Assembly (NCBI RefSeq): GCF_943372915.1
Contig: NZ_CALSAN010000012.1
Location: 1-64,000 of the forward strand
Origin: Ferrovibrio terrae_A
GTDB taxonomy: Bacteria; Pseudomonadota; Alphaproteobacteria; Ferrovibrionales; Ferrovibrionaceae
Length of the DNA stretch: 64,000 bases
Direction of reading: 5' to 3'
Position numbers and translations under genes: made by a program. The notes beneath the pieces are model-generated. The model was given only the letters and a program-made list of their open reading frames with translations. It was not told where the DNA came from and searched no databases. Positions 33,750-42,124 of the stretch are shown here, piece by piece; the first letter of the stretch is position 1; the number at the start of each line of letters is the position of its first letter.

Positions 33750-35474
33750 ATGGCCTATGACCTGAAGATCGTTGGCGGCACCATCATCGACGGCACCGGA
33801 AAGCCCGGCTACAGCGGTGATGTCGGCATCAAGGACGGCCGCATCGTCGCCCTGGGCCATGCGCCGGATACGGCGGCCCGCACGGTGAAAGCCGATGGCC
33901 TGGTGGTCTCGCCGGGCTTTGTTGATATCCACACCCATTACGATGCCCAGGTGTTCTGGGACCAGATGCTCACCATTTCGCCCTGGCATGGTGTAACCAG
34001 CGTGGTAATGGGCAGTTGCGGTTTCGGTGTGGCGCCGACGCGACCGAAAGACCGCAGCCTGATCCTGCGCACGCTGGAACGCGTCGAAGCCATGCCGCTG
34101 AACGCGCTGGAAGCCGGTCTGGGCAACGACTGGCCGTTCGAAACCTTCCCGCAGTATCTCGATGCGCTGGACAAGATGGGCACCGCGATCAATGTCGGGG
34201 CGATGATCGGCCATACGGCGACGCGGCTTTACGTGATGGGCGAGGCGGCCGTCGAGCGTGCCGCCACGCAGGATGAAGTCATCCAGATGCAGGATATCGT
34301 GCGCGAGGGCATGAAGGCCGGGGCCATTGCCTTCGGCACGTCGGTGTCGCGCATCCATATCGGCTTCGATGGCAAGCCGATCCCCAGCCGGCTCGCCGAA
34401 TTCGACGAGATGCTGGCCCTGGGTCGCGCGGTCGGGCAGGCCGGCAGCGGCATCATCCATTACAACGGCGCGCGCGAGCCGCTGTTCGATCATTACCTCG
34501 GCATGCATTACGAAAGCGGCCGCCCGGTCTGCTGGACCGCGCTGCTCGCCGGCCAGCTCGGCCCCGGCCGCCATCGCGAGAGCCTGGAGCGCACCAAGCA
34601 GCTGGTGGCGCAGGGCAAGCCGATCTATCCGCAGGTCGCCTGCCGGCCCATCGTCAGCGAGTTTGATTTCCGCTCGCCGGTGGTGTTCGACACCTGGAGC
34701 CTGTTCAAGCCGGTGCGTGTCGCCAAAGGCGAGGCTGATCTGATGCGCATCTATTCCGATAAGGATTTCCGCCACCAGTTCCGCGAGGAAGTGGCCGGCC
34801 GCGGCGGCCGCGACGGCGATTTCTCCGGCGGCAAGTCTGAAGGCGACATGCGCCGTGCATCGTGGCGGCTCACCGAGATCAGCTGGTGCGAGGAAGAGCC
34901 CGCGCTGGTCGGCCGCACGGTCGAGTCCGTTGCGCAGGAACGCGGCATTTCGCCGGTCGATCTGATTCTCGATCTGGCGGTGCAGAGCAACCTGCGCGCA
35001 CGCTTCCGCATGCCGCTGGTGAATTTCCAGGAAGACGAGGTTGAGGAGCTGCTGCAGGACCCGAACACGGTGGTCGGCCTGGGCGATGGCGGTGCGCATC
35101 TGTCGCAGCTCTGCGATGCCTGCTACGCCACGCATCTGTTGGGTTACTGGGTGCGGGTGAAAAAGTCGCTGAGCCTCGAACGCGCCGTGCATATGCTGAC
35201 CGGCCGTCCCGCCGCGATCTTCGGTATCGCCGATCGCGGCCTGCTGGCGCTGGGTCGTCCCGCCGATGTGGTGGTGTTCGATCCTGCCACTGTTGGCGCC
35301 GGCCCGCTGGAACGCGTCTACGATCTGCCGGCCGGTGCCGACCGCCTGATCTCGCGCGCTTCGGGCATCCACACCGTCATCGTCAATGGCACCGTGCTGC
35401 CGCCGCCGGGCGAGGCAATGCCGGCCGGCCGCATGCCGGGCCATGTCCTGCGCAGCGGCACTGCACATCACTGA
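33750..35474 (+). CDS. N-acyl-D-amino-acid deacylase family amidohydrolase (D-aminoacylase)
   Basis: A 574-residue amidohydrolase. HTH (61-63) lies in GFVDIHTHYDAQ, and MGSCGFGVAP supplies Cys90, the unusual bridging metal ligand of D-aminoacylases. A later histidine (MIGHTATRLYVMG) and the catalytic aspartate in LGDGGAHLSQLCDA complete the family pattern. The reaction is release of a D-amino acid or related amine from an N-acyl or N-carbonyl compound. It is placed inside an importer operon between the permease and the binding protein, so it probably acts on the imported solute in the cytoplasm; no signal peptide is present. Confidence 0.9.
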   Translation: MAYDLKIVGGTIIDGTGKPGYSGDVGIKDGRIVALGHAPDTAARTVKADGLVVSPGFVDIHTHYDAQVFWDQMLTISPWHGVTSVVMGSCGFGVAPTRPKDRSLILRTLERVEAMPLNALEAGLGNDWPFETFPQYLDALDKMGTAINVGAMIGHTATRLYVMGEAAVERAATQDEVIQMQDIVREGMKAGAIAFGTSVSRIHIGFDGKPIPSRLAEFDEMLALGRAVGQAGSGIIHYNGAREPLFDHYLGMHYESGRPVCWTALLAGQLGPGRHRESLERTKQLVAQGKPIYPQVACRPIVSEFDFRSPVVFDTWSLFKPVRVAKGEADLMRIYSDKDFRHQFREEVAGRGGRDGDFSGGKSEGDMRRASWRLTEISWCEEEPALVGRTVESVAQERGISPVDLILDLAVQSNLRARFRMPLVNFQEDEVEELLQDPNTVVGLGDGGAHLSQLCDACYATHLLGYWVRVKKSLSLERAVHMLTGRPAAIFGIADRGLLALGRPADVVVFDPATVGAGPLERVYDLPAGADRLISRASGIHTVIVNGTVLPPPGEAMPAGRMPGHVLRSGTAHH

Positions 35475-35498
35475 TGGGGTTCAACCGAGGAGGGGAAG

Positions 35499-36563
35499 AT
35501 GCGTGACATTGAGCGCAGGGCGTTTCTGCAGGGCGTTGCATCAGTCGGGTTCATCGGCAGCATGGGCCTGGCCATGCCGGCAACGGCGCAGAGCGGGTTG
35601 ACCGCCTCGAGCCTGCGCTCGAATGCCAAATCCTTCCTCTGGGGGGCGGAAGATTTCGCCCAGGGCACCGGGCTGTTCACCAAATCCGGCCTGAAGCTGG
35701 AGCTGGCCGCCACCAATCGCGGCGTCAACCAGGATGCGCTGATCGGCGGTGCCGCCGATATCCTGCTCGGTGCGCCGACGCAGAATATGCGGGTGCAGAT
35801 CCGCCGCCAGCCGGTGAAGATGATCTGCGGCTGGGTCAACAAGTTTGCTTCCAACATCGTGATCAAGAAGGAGGCCGCCGATAAGGCCGGCGTCACCGAG
35901 GCCTCGCCACCGGAGAAGAAGGCGGCGGCGTTGCGCGGCCTCAAGATCGGCACCACCGGTGCCGGCGGCGGCCCGGACCAGCTGGCGCGCTATTTCATGC
36001 GCATGGCCAAGATCGATCCCGATCGCGACGCTACGCTGGTGCCGATCCAGGGCGGTGTGTCACCGATGCTGGCGGCCCTGGATCGCGGCACCATCGACGG
36101 TTTCGTGCTGTCCTCGCCGGCCTCTGACATGGCGGTGTCGAAATTCGGCGCGGTCTATCTGTTCAACATGGTGACCAATCCGCCGCCAGCCTTGCAGGAT
36201 TATCTCTACATCACCGCCAGCGTCAGCGAGAAGACCATCAAGGACAAGCCGGACGAGCTGACTGCCTATTGCAAGGGTATCGCGCTGGCGCTCAAGGGCA
36301 TCGCCGGCGACCCGGCCGGCTTCAAGGCCTTTGCCAAGGAATACTTTGCCGATATGGACCCGGTGCTGTTCGAGACCGCGTTCGCCAACAATGTCGGCAT
36401 GTACATGAAGACGCCGGTGCCGACCAAGGCACAGTTCGACCTCAATCTCGACTTCCTCGACAACGAGTTGAAGACCCTGCAGCAGCCGGGCATTCCGGCC
36501 GGCTTCAAATTCGAGGATGCTTATGACCTGCGCTTCGTCGAAAAGGCGATGAGCAGCCTGTAA
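35499..36563 (+). CDS. NitT/TauT-family ABC transporter binding protein, Tat-exported
   Basis: A 354-residue periplasmic binding protein. A Tat-like motif (RRAFLQG, residues 6-12), a hydrophobic core and a cleavage region around ATAQS begin the protein. The mature domain resembles the SsuA/TauA/NMT1 fold, with IGGAADILLGAP (the first lobe turn) and KIGTTGAGGGPDQLARYF (ligand loop). GAGGGG precedes the ATG. It closes the four-gene importer operon and is followed by a terminator-like hairpin. Confidence 0.88.
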   Translation: MRDIERRAFLQGVASVGFIGSMGLAMPATAQSGLTASSLRSNAKSFLWGAEDFAQGTGLFTKSGLKLELAATNRGVNQDALIGGAADILLGAPTQNMRVQIRRQPVKMICGWVNKFASNIVIKKEAADKAGVTEASPPEKKAAALRGLKIGTTGAGGGPDQLARYFMRMAKIDPDRDATLVPIQGGVSPMLAALDRGTIDGFVLSSPASDMAVSKFGAVYLFNMVTNPPPALQDYLYITASVSEKTIKDKPDELTAYCKGIALALKGIAGDPAGFKAFAKEYFADMDPVLFETAFANNVGMYMKTPVPTKAQFDLNLDFLDNELKTLQQPGIPAGFKFEDAYDLRFVEKAMSSL

Positions 36564-36572
36564 GGCTCTGCA

Positions 36573-36607
36573 CCTGCCGCGGGACGCTCTCGTCCGGCGG
36601 CAGGTTT
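36573..36607 (+). terminator. Hairpin, probable terminator of the importer/D-aminoacylase operon
   Basis: CCTGCCGC (36573-36580) pairs with GCGGCAGG (36597-36604), and GGACG (36582-36586) with CGTCC (36591-36595), around a CTCT loop with one G-G mismatch. A short TTT follows. It begins 10 bases after the binding-protein stop. The weak T-run leaves open whether termination is intrinsic or whether it only protects the message. Confidence 0.6.
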
Positions 36608-36710
36608 GGCAGTTTCGAAACCCTGGCTCGTGCCCGGTGCCGGGCCTTCACCCCTCCATTTCGCAGCGACCCGACAGAATCCGCTTGACGATGGCGGGTC
36701 AATTGCGTGA

Positions 36711-36731
36711 GTATTTTATTATAATACAATG
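36711..36731. promoter_or_regulatory. AT-rich palindrome and TATAAT at the start of the IclR operon
   Basis: GTATT (36711-36715) and AATAC (36723-36727) form an inverted repeat around TTATTAT, and TATAAT occupies 36720-36725. If TATAAT is the -10 hexamer, transcription would begin just after the first ATG at 36729, so the ATG at 36750 would be the real start. The reversed ATTGTA..TAT motif resembles the site at 32017-32036, suggesting autoregulation by the IclR protein. Confidence 0.42.
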
Positions 36732-37526
36732 TCTTCACATAGAATACAAATGCAAACCGCAACCGAGACCAGCCTTTCCACCACGACAGCATCGACCGAG
36801 AAAAAAGGCGGCGTTCGCCCCTTAAGCTCGGTGCTCAAGACCCTGTCGCTGCTCGATGCCATGGCGACGGTGGCCAAGCCGATCCGTCTGGCCGACCTGA
36901 CCCGCCTGATCGGCGGCGAACGCGGCACGGTCTACCAGCGGCTGGTCACCCTGATGGCTGCCGGCTGGGTCGAGCAGTTGCAGGATGGCAGCTTCCGGCT
37001 CTCCTTACGCGCCGTGCAGGTGGCGCATGCGGCGCTGGAACAGGCCAGCCTGGGCTCGCGCATGCTGCCGGTCATGCAGCGTCTGGTCACCGAGGTAGGC
37101 GAGACGGCGTCGCTGGCCGTGCTGGATGGCGACGAGGCCCGCATCGTGCAGCGCGTCGAGTCCGACGAACTGCTGCGTGCCGATTCCAAGCTCGGGTCCA
37201 GCCTGTCGCTGGACAATTCCGCCACCGGCCGCGTGCTGGTCGCCTTCGCCGAAGCCGAGCGTATCGCCGGCTGGCGCGAACGCGGTGTGGCACTGCCGGA
37301 TGCGACCTTGCTGGCCCAGGTGCGCCGCGACTCCTTCGCCGTTTCGGGCAGCCGCCTGGCCGGCGTTTCGGCCTCGGGCGCGCCGGTCTTCGATGCCGCC
37401 GGCCGCTGCTACGCAGCCTTGTCGCTGGTCGGTCCCGCCAATCGCTTCGATGCCGGCAAAAGCCGCGAGGCGCTGATCCGCGCCGCCGAACAGATCACCC
37501 GCATGATCCAGGGGAAGGAACAGTGA
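36729..37526 (+). CDS. IclR family transcriptional regulator
   Basis: A 265-residue regulator (258 if it starts at the ATG at 36750). The N-terminal winged helix reads SVLKTLSLLDAMATVAKPIRLADLTRLIGGERGTVYQRLVTLMAAGWVEQ, and an IclR ligand domain follows (SLDNSATGRVLVAF, RRDSFAVSGSRLAGVSASGAPVFD, AALSLVGPANRF). It leads an operon whose next gene starts with a GTG overlapping this stop (GTGA). The ligand is probably the substrate or product of the enzymes it precedes. Confidence 0.9.
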   Translation: MSSHRIQMQTATETSLSTTTASTEKKGGVRPLSSVLKTLSLLDAMATVAKPIRLADLTRLIGGERGTVYQRLVTLMAAGWVEQLQDGSFRLSLRAVQVAHAALEQASLGSRMLPVMQRLVTEVGETASLAVLDGDEARIVQRVESDELLRADSKLGSSLSLDNSATGRVLVAFAEAERIAGWRERGVALPDATLLAQVRRDSFAVSGSRLAGVSASGAPVFDAAGRCYAALSLVGPANRFDAGKSREALIRAAEQITRMIQGKEQ

Positions 37527-39244
37527 CCCAGCCGCGCCCCGCATCTCTGCAGGTCGAGCCGGCCGTGGCGCTGCGCCCGGCCGAAGTGCTGATGAAGCCC
37601 GATCGCCTGGCGGCGATCCAGCCGAGCCGGCTCAGCGTGTCGCGCGCCCTGATCGCGCGGATGACGCGGGAACGCTGGGATGTGCAGTGCCTGAGCTTCG
37701 ACATCGATGAGCGTGCCAAGGGCACGGCGTTGTATCGCATCACCACGCCGGGCGGCATTTTCGATTTTCCGGTCTTTTCGTTTGAGTTCAATCCCGCCGG
37801 CCGCACCGGCCGCATCATCGGCCGCAACTGGGACATGATGGGTGCGCTGGTGGAAGGCCCGATGTCGGCAGCGGAGATCGAGCATACCCAGCGCGAACTG
37901 CCCAAGCTCTATGCCGGACGCGCAACCGAACGCACGCTGGTCTGGGCGCGCTCCAACCGGTCCTCGCGCGCCTTCGATCATGTGGTCGACAGTCTCAGCG
38001 CCGGCCGGCAGCCAGAACTCAGCCGCCTGTCGCAGGTCTGCTACCTGATGCGCAACACCGGTCTGGATGGCAATGGTACCTTCGGCACCCGGTCGTTCCG
38101 CGCGCTCGAATCCAACCATGCCCTGCGCAACCCGCTCGCCGCGCAGATGCTCAGCGCCTATATGATGCGCGAATTCGCCACCGACCTGGTCACCAACCTG
38201 GCGCGCCATCGTGCCGGCAGCCAGGCGGTCAGTCTCGATCCGGCGATCCGACGGTTTCTCGGCGTCGGCAACGGTTCGGCACTGGGCCTGATCCTGTTTG
38301 CCAACAACCACCCCAGGCTGCTCGACCGCTTCCTGCATGCGCGCGAAACCGCGCTGGCTCATGCCAAGGGATTGTCGGCGCTGCCCGGCAGCCCGGAAAT
38401 CAAACGCCTGCAGGCCCTGCTGGATCGCGTCATCCGGTTTCGTCTGGAAGATCGCACGGTTTATGACGCGCTGGTGCCGAGCGATACGATCGCCGCCGAG
38501 CTTGCCATCGTGCACAATGCGCTAAACGATTATATCACCACCGGTCATATCGGCGGCCTGCCATCCCCGGTGCCGCTGGCAGCACTCTGCGATCATCTGG
38601 AGGATCGGGTGCTGCCCGAGACGCAGGAAACGCTGCATTCTCTGCTGATCGAACTGGTGCCCGAACTGGCCGATTCACTTTGCGAGACAATGATCGTGAG
38701 TGAGGAGACCACCGTGGCACCGGCCATGCGGGTCGGCGAACTGCGCCAGATCCTGCGTGATGAATACGCCTGGTGCTTCGCCATGGATCTCAGCACCGAG
38801 GCCTCGCGCCGCTATATCTGGTACAAGTCGGCCACCGCCGAGGAGCCGCGCCGTGGTCCGCGCGAAGAGGTCGAACAGGCCTTCAATCTCGGCCTCGACC
38901 TGCCCCGCCTGATCCAGCAGCTGGATGTCGTGCTCGCCAGCCAGCCGGCAGACCGCACGATGGCGCATTTCCTGCTCGGTCATCCCGAGCAGCGCGGCAT
39001 TGTGGCGCGTGTGCAGACCCTGCGCGGCCTGCGCTATCACTCGCCGCATATGAACATCATGGCCGAAGACTTCATCCCGATCCAGATGGTGCGGCTGCTC
39101 AATGTCGGCCTGCATGGTATCGACAAGACCCGCGACTTCCTCAATCGCAACCTGCGCGGCGTGCTCTATCACGGCGCCCCCCTGCCCGAAGACCTGCGAA
39201 CCGGCACGCATGGCGACTGGTTCTATCCCGCGGAGCCCGTGTGA
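37523..39244 (+). CDS. Unrecognised 573-residue protein in dipeptidase/importer operon
   Basis: I do not recognise a family. The protein is soluble, with no signal peptide and no membrane helix. Distinctive segments are ITTPGGIFDFPVFSFEF, FNPAGRTGRIIGRNWDMMGALVEG, LMRNTGLDGNGTFGTRSFRALE, FLGVGNGSALGLILFANNHPRLL and, near the end, RYHSPHMNIMAEDFIPIQMVRLLNVGLHG. These Gly/Asn-rich blocks look like an enzyme active site rather than a structural protein. The GTG start overlaps the IclR stop and follows GGGGAAGGAA; the stop overlaps the next gene's ATG (TGATG). Coupling to both neighbours suggests a dedicated function with them in processing the imported solute. Confidence 0.75.
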   Translation: MTQPRPASLQVEPAVALRPAEVLMKPDRLAAIQPSRLSVSRALIARMTRERWDVQCLSFDIDERAKGTALYRITTPGGIFDFPVFSFEFNPAGRTGRIIGRNWDMMGALVEGPMSAAEIEHTQRELPKLYAGRATERTLVWARSNRSSRAFDHVVDSLSAGRQPELSRLSQVCYLMRNTGLDGNGTFGTRSFRALESNHALRNPLAAQMLSAYMMREFATDLVTNLARHRAGSQAVSLDPAIRRFLGVGNGSALGLILFANNHPRLLDRFLHARETALAHAKGLSALPGSPEIKRLQALLDRVIRFRLEDRTVYDALVPSDTIAAELAIVHNALNDYITTGHIGGLPSPVPLAALCDHLEDRVLPETQETLHSLLIELVPELADSLCETMIVSEETTVAPAMRVGELRQILRDEYAWCFAMDLSTEASRRYIWYKSATAEEPRRGPREEVEQAFNLGLDLPRLIQQLDVVLASQPADRTMAHFLLGHPEQRGIVARVQTLRGLRYHSPHMNIMAEDFIPIQMVRLLNVGLHGIDKTRDFLNRNLRGVLYHGAPLPEDLRTGTHGDWFYPAEPV

Positions 39245-39993
39245 TGAGCCTGTCCAGCACCGAAACCGCCCATGACGAAATCCTGCTGTCGGTGCGCGAG
39301 ACGCGCCTGATCGTCGAACGTATCCTGCTGCTCACCGAGCTGCCGCGCGGCAGTGTCACGGCGGTGCGCGAGGCGATCCTGGCTTGCGAAGGCCAGGGCC
39401 TGAGGGCGCTGGCGCATCTGCGCGACGATTTCGACAGTATCAAAGCGATGCATCCGGCCCGGGTTTTTTTCTTCGAGGCTGATGGCAAGGCCGAGCTGGA
39501 TGCTAAGGGCGAACATGCCTGGGCGATCATGCCGTCACTGCTCGAACTGGTGGTCGAGCAGTGCCGCCGGCCGGTCGCCGGGCAGGCGACGGGACGCGGC
39601 ACGGCGTCGCTGGCCGTGCATGATGTGCGCATGCCGGAGATGCTGGCGGCCCTGACACCGCTGGCGCTGCGCCATCAGGTCAGCCTCGGGATCACCATCA
39701 CCGATGATGGTGCATTGATCCGTGGATCCGACCGCAGCAGCGGCACCAGTGCGATCGCCATGTCGAGCAATGACCTTGACCCCTTCCTGTCGCGCATGCT
39801 GCGCGAAGGTTTCCGCACGCCGCGCCAGCTCTGGTCGGATCTTTATCACCTGTCGAACCAGTCGCTGACCCCCGACTCGGTGGTGTCGCGCCGCCATGCC
39901 GGTCCGATCATCGTCGACGAGAATGGCCGCATCATCGGTCGTCCCGATGACGATGAAACCGACCTGTCCCTGTTGTCCCAGCCTGCTGCCTGA
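39244..39993 (+). CDS. Unrecognised 249-residue protein, partner of the preceding gene
   Basis: A soluble protein without signal or membrane segment. The first 55 residues (VRETRLIVERILLLTELPRGSVTAVREAILACEGQGLRALAHL) faintly resemble the helical N-terminus of Ldh2-type malate/sulfolactate dehydrogenases, but the catalytic SHG of that family is missing, so the resemblance may be chance. The C-terminal half has DNDLDP-like (SSNDLDPFLSRML) and VVSRRHAGPIIVDENGRIIG segments. The ATG overlaps the stop of the 573-residue gene. The dipeptidase gene follows after 11 bases. The two unknown proteins are probably made together and may form a complex. Confidence 0.72.
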   Translation: MSLSSTETAHDEILLSVRETRLIVERILLLTELPRGSVTAVREAILACEGQGLRALAHLRDDFDSIKAMHPARVFFFEADGKAELDAKGEHAWAIMPSLLELVVEQCRRPVAGQATGRGTASLAVHDVRMPEMLAALTPLALRHQVSLGITITDDGALIRGSDRSSGTSAIAMSSNDLDPFLSRMLREGFRTPRQLWSDLYHLSNQSLTPDSVVSRRHAGPIIVDENGRIIGRPDDDETDLSLLSQPAA

Positions 39994-40004
39994 AGGTATC
40001 GACC

Positions 40005-40985
40005 ATGCGTAATGATGCGATGATTTTCGATGGTCTGCAGTGCGGTCACTTCGATCGCGCGGTGTTTGAATCCCTGCTCAAGGGCACGGTACGCTGCGTC
40101 ACCGTCACGCTGGGCTTCTGGGAAAACGCCGTCGAGTCGATGGACTCGATTGCGCGCTGGCGTGAGATGGCGCGGGCCAATGCGGATATCGTCAGCATCG
40201 CGCAGAATGCCGCCGATATCGATCGCGCCGTCGCCGAAGGCAAGCTCGCCCTGCTGCTCGGTTTCCAGAATGCCATGTTGTTCGAAGGCCGCATCGCCTT
40301 CGTCGAGCTGTTCGCCGATATGGGCGTGCGGGTCGTGCAGCTGACCTACAACAACCAGAATGACCTGGGCGGCAGCTGCTACGAGGAGCATGATTCCGGC
40401 CTTGCCCGTTACGGCAAGGAAGTGATCCGCGAGATGAACCGCACCGGCATCCTGGTCGACCTGTCGCATGTCGGTAACCGCACGACGCTGGATGCAGTGA
40501 AGTTCTCGCAGAAGCCGGTGGCGATCAGCCACGCCAATGCCGACTCGCTCTATCCGCACAAGCGCAACAAGACCGACGATGTGCTGAAGGCGCTGAAAGA
40601 CAATGGCGGCGTCATCGGCTGCGCCACCTATCGCAATATCGCCGGCGATCACTACTGCGCCTCGGTGGATAACTGGTGCGATATGGTGGCCCGCACGGTG
40701 GAAATCGCCGGCATCGACCATGTCGGCATCGGCACGGATCGCAGCCATAACACCACCCAGAAGGATCTCGACTGGATGCGCACGGGCCGCTGGACACGCG
40801 GCATCGATTACGGTGCCGGCTCGGCTGCGCGGCCCGGCAAGGCACCGCCGGCCGACTGGTTCCGCGATGTGCAGAATATCGGCGAGATCACCGATGGCCT
40901 GCGGCGCAAGGGGTTCAACGCCGAGGAAGTGGCCAAGATCACGCATGGCAACTGGCGCCGCGTCTACGAGGCCTCACTCGCCTGA
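40005..40985 (+). CDS. Membrane dipeptidase (M19) family protein with altered metal ligands
   Basis: A 326-residue TIM-barrel protein of the renal dipeptidase family. DLSHVG (His155), ISHAN (His176) and the late aspartate in GIGTDRSHN match family positions. The N-terminal HxD ligand pair is replaced by DGLQC (9-13), and the bridging glutamate position reads GFQNA (Gln88). A branch of the family with DGLQ/GFQN is familiar to me, so the change is probably conserved and not a local mutation, but its chemistry is not settled. No signal peptide; it likely acts in the cytoplasm. It lies between the unknown pair and a PotD-type binding protein. Confidence 0.85.
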   Translation: MRNDAMIFDGLQCGHFDRAVFESLLKGTVRCVTVTLGFWENAVESMDSIARWREMARANADIVSIAQNAADIDRAVAEGKLALLLGFQNAMLFEGRIAFVELFADMGVRVVQLTYNNQNDLGGSCYEEHDSGLARYGKEVIREMNRTGILVDLSHVGNRTTLDAVKFSQKPVAISHANADSLYPHKRNKTDDVLKALKDNGGVIGCATYRNIAGDHYCASVDNWCDMVARTVEIAGIDHVGIGTDRSHNTTQKDLDWMRTGRWTRGIDYGAGSAARPGKAPPADWFRDVQNIGEITDGLRRKGFNAEEVAKITHGNWRRVYEASLA

Positions 40986-41027
40986 AGATCGGCTGACATT
41001 TAACCGGGGACACTGGAGGAGGGGATT

Positions 41028-42104
41028 ATGACCAGCAAGACCAACAAGGCAGACGGCAAGGCGATCAGCCGCCGTTCGGCACTGCAACTGGCCGGTGCCA
41101 CCGCCGCGCTCACCTTCCCGGGTCCGTTCATCAATCGCGCCTATGCGCGCGAGGTGCTCTATGTGAACACCTGGGGCGGCCCCTGGGAGGAAGCGGCGCA
41201 GAAGCATCTGTTCGAACCCTTCATGAAAGAGACCGGTGTCGAGATCAAGACGGTCTCGCCGGTCTCCTTTGCCAAGCTGGCGGCGCAGGTGAAGACCGGT
41301 GTCTATGAATTCGACGTCACCACTCTGGGCGATTCCGACATCGTGCGCGCCAACGAGGCCGGCATCATCGAGGATGCTTCCAAGGCACCGCTGGATCAGT
41401 CCAAGCTGTGGCCCGGGGCGGTGTTCCAGAACGGTGTCGGCTCGCATGCCTTCGCCACGCTGATTTCCTACCGCAAGGACAAGTTCCCCAATGGTGGCCC
41501 GCAGACCTGGGCCGATTTCTTCAATCCGCAGAAATTCCCCGGCACCCGCTGCCTGCAGCGCCATGCCGGCCGCGTACTTGCCATCGCGCTGCTGGCCGAC
41601 GGGGTGGCGCCGGACAAGCTGTATCCGATGGATCTCGACCGCGCGTTCAAGGCGCTGGAGCGGATCAAGCCGCATCTGCGCGTGTGGTGGACCCAGGGGC
41701 CGCAGTCGGGCCAGCTGCTGCGCGATGGCGAAGTCGACATGATCGGCATCTGGCAGACCTATCCGGTGCGCCTGACCCGCGAGAATATCCCGGTCGAACT
41801 GGTCTGGAACCAGGCGCTGCTCGATCGCGCCTACTGGGTGGTGTCGAAAGGTTCTCCGCGCGCTGAACTGGCGTGGAAATTCGTCCAGTCGGCGATCCGG
41901 CCGGAACGCATCTCGAAATTCGCGCTGGAAAATGTCTACGGCCCGCTCAACCCTAAGGCCTTCGATTTCGTCAGTGCCGAGGATGCCAAGCTGATGCCGA
42001 CCTCGCCGGACAACATCAAGAAGGTGGTGATCCAGGATACCACCAAGGCGTCTGACCAGTTGCAGGAAGCCAGCAAGCAGTTCGAGCGCTGGATCAGCCG
42101 CTAA
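41028..42104 (+). CDS. PotD-like ABC transporter binding protein, Tat-exported
   Basis: A 358-residue family 1/PotD-type binding protein. A Tat motif (SRRSALQLAG, Arg15-Arg16) and a hydrophobic core end at NRAYA. The mature domain has VNTWGGPWEEAAQKHLFEPF, common in PotD/PotF relatives, and SYRKDKFPNGGPQTWADFF. GGAGGAGGGG stands before the ATG. Three transporter genes follow with tight spacing. Ligands in this class include polyamines, opines and various N-compounds; the enzymes upstream point to a dipeptide-like or N-acyl solute. Confidence 0.9.
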   Translation: MTSKTNKADGKAISRRSALQLAGATAALTFPGPFINRAYAREVLYVNTWGGPWEEAAQKHLFEPFMKETGVEIKTVSPVSFAKLAAQVKTGVYEFDVTTLGDSDIVRANEAGIIEDASKAPLDQSKLWPGAVFQNGVGSHAFATLISYRKDKFPNGGPQTWADFFNPQKFPGTRCLQRHAGRVLAIALLADGVAPDKLYPMDLDRAFKALERIKPHLRVWWTQGPQSGQLLRDGEVDMIGIWQTYPVRLTRENIPVELVWNQALLDRAYWVVSKGSPRAELAWKFVQSAIRPERISKFALENVYGPLNPKAFDFVSAEDAKLMPTSPDNIKKVVIQDTTKASDQLQEASKQFERWISR

Positions 42105-42124
42105 GGCCGAAAGAGGGGCGGGGC

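Noticed and set aside
32565..35471. A 968-codon open frame antisense to the importer and D-aminoacylase genes
   Set aside because: It is the shadow of three well-supported sense genes with complete motifs. Its composition (His/Gln/Arg/Asp-rich, no domain pattern) is typical of antisense frames in GC-rich DNA.
36685..36713. TTGACG at 36685 as a -35 element for the IclR operon
   Set aside because: The distance to TATAAT at 36720 is 29 bases, too long, and the hexamer 17 bases downstream (TGAGTA) is poor.
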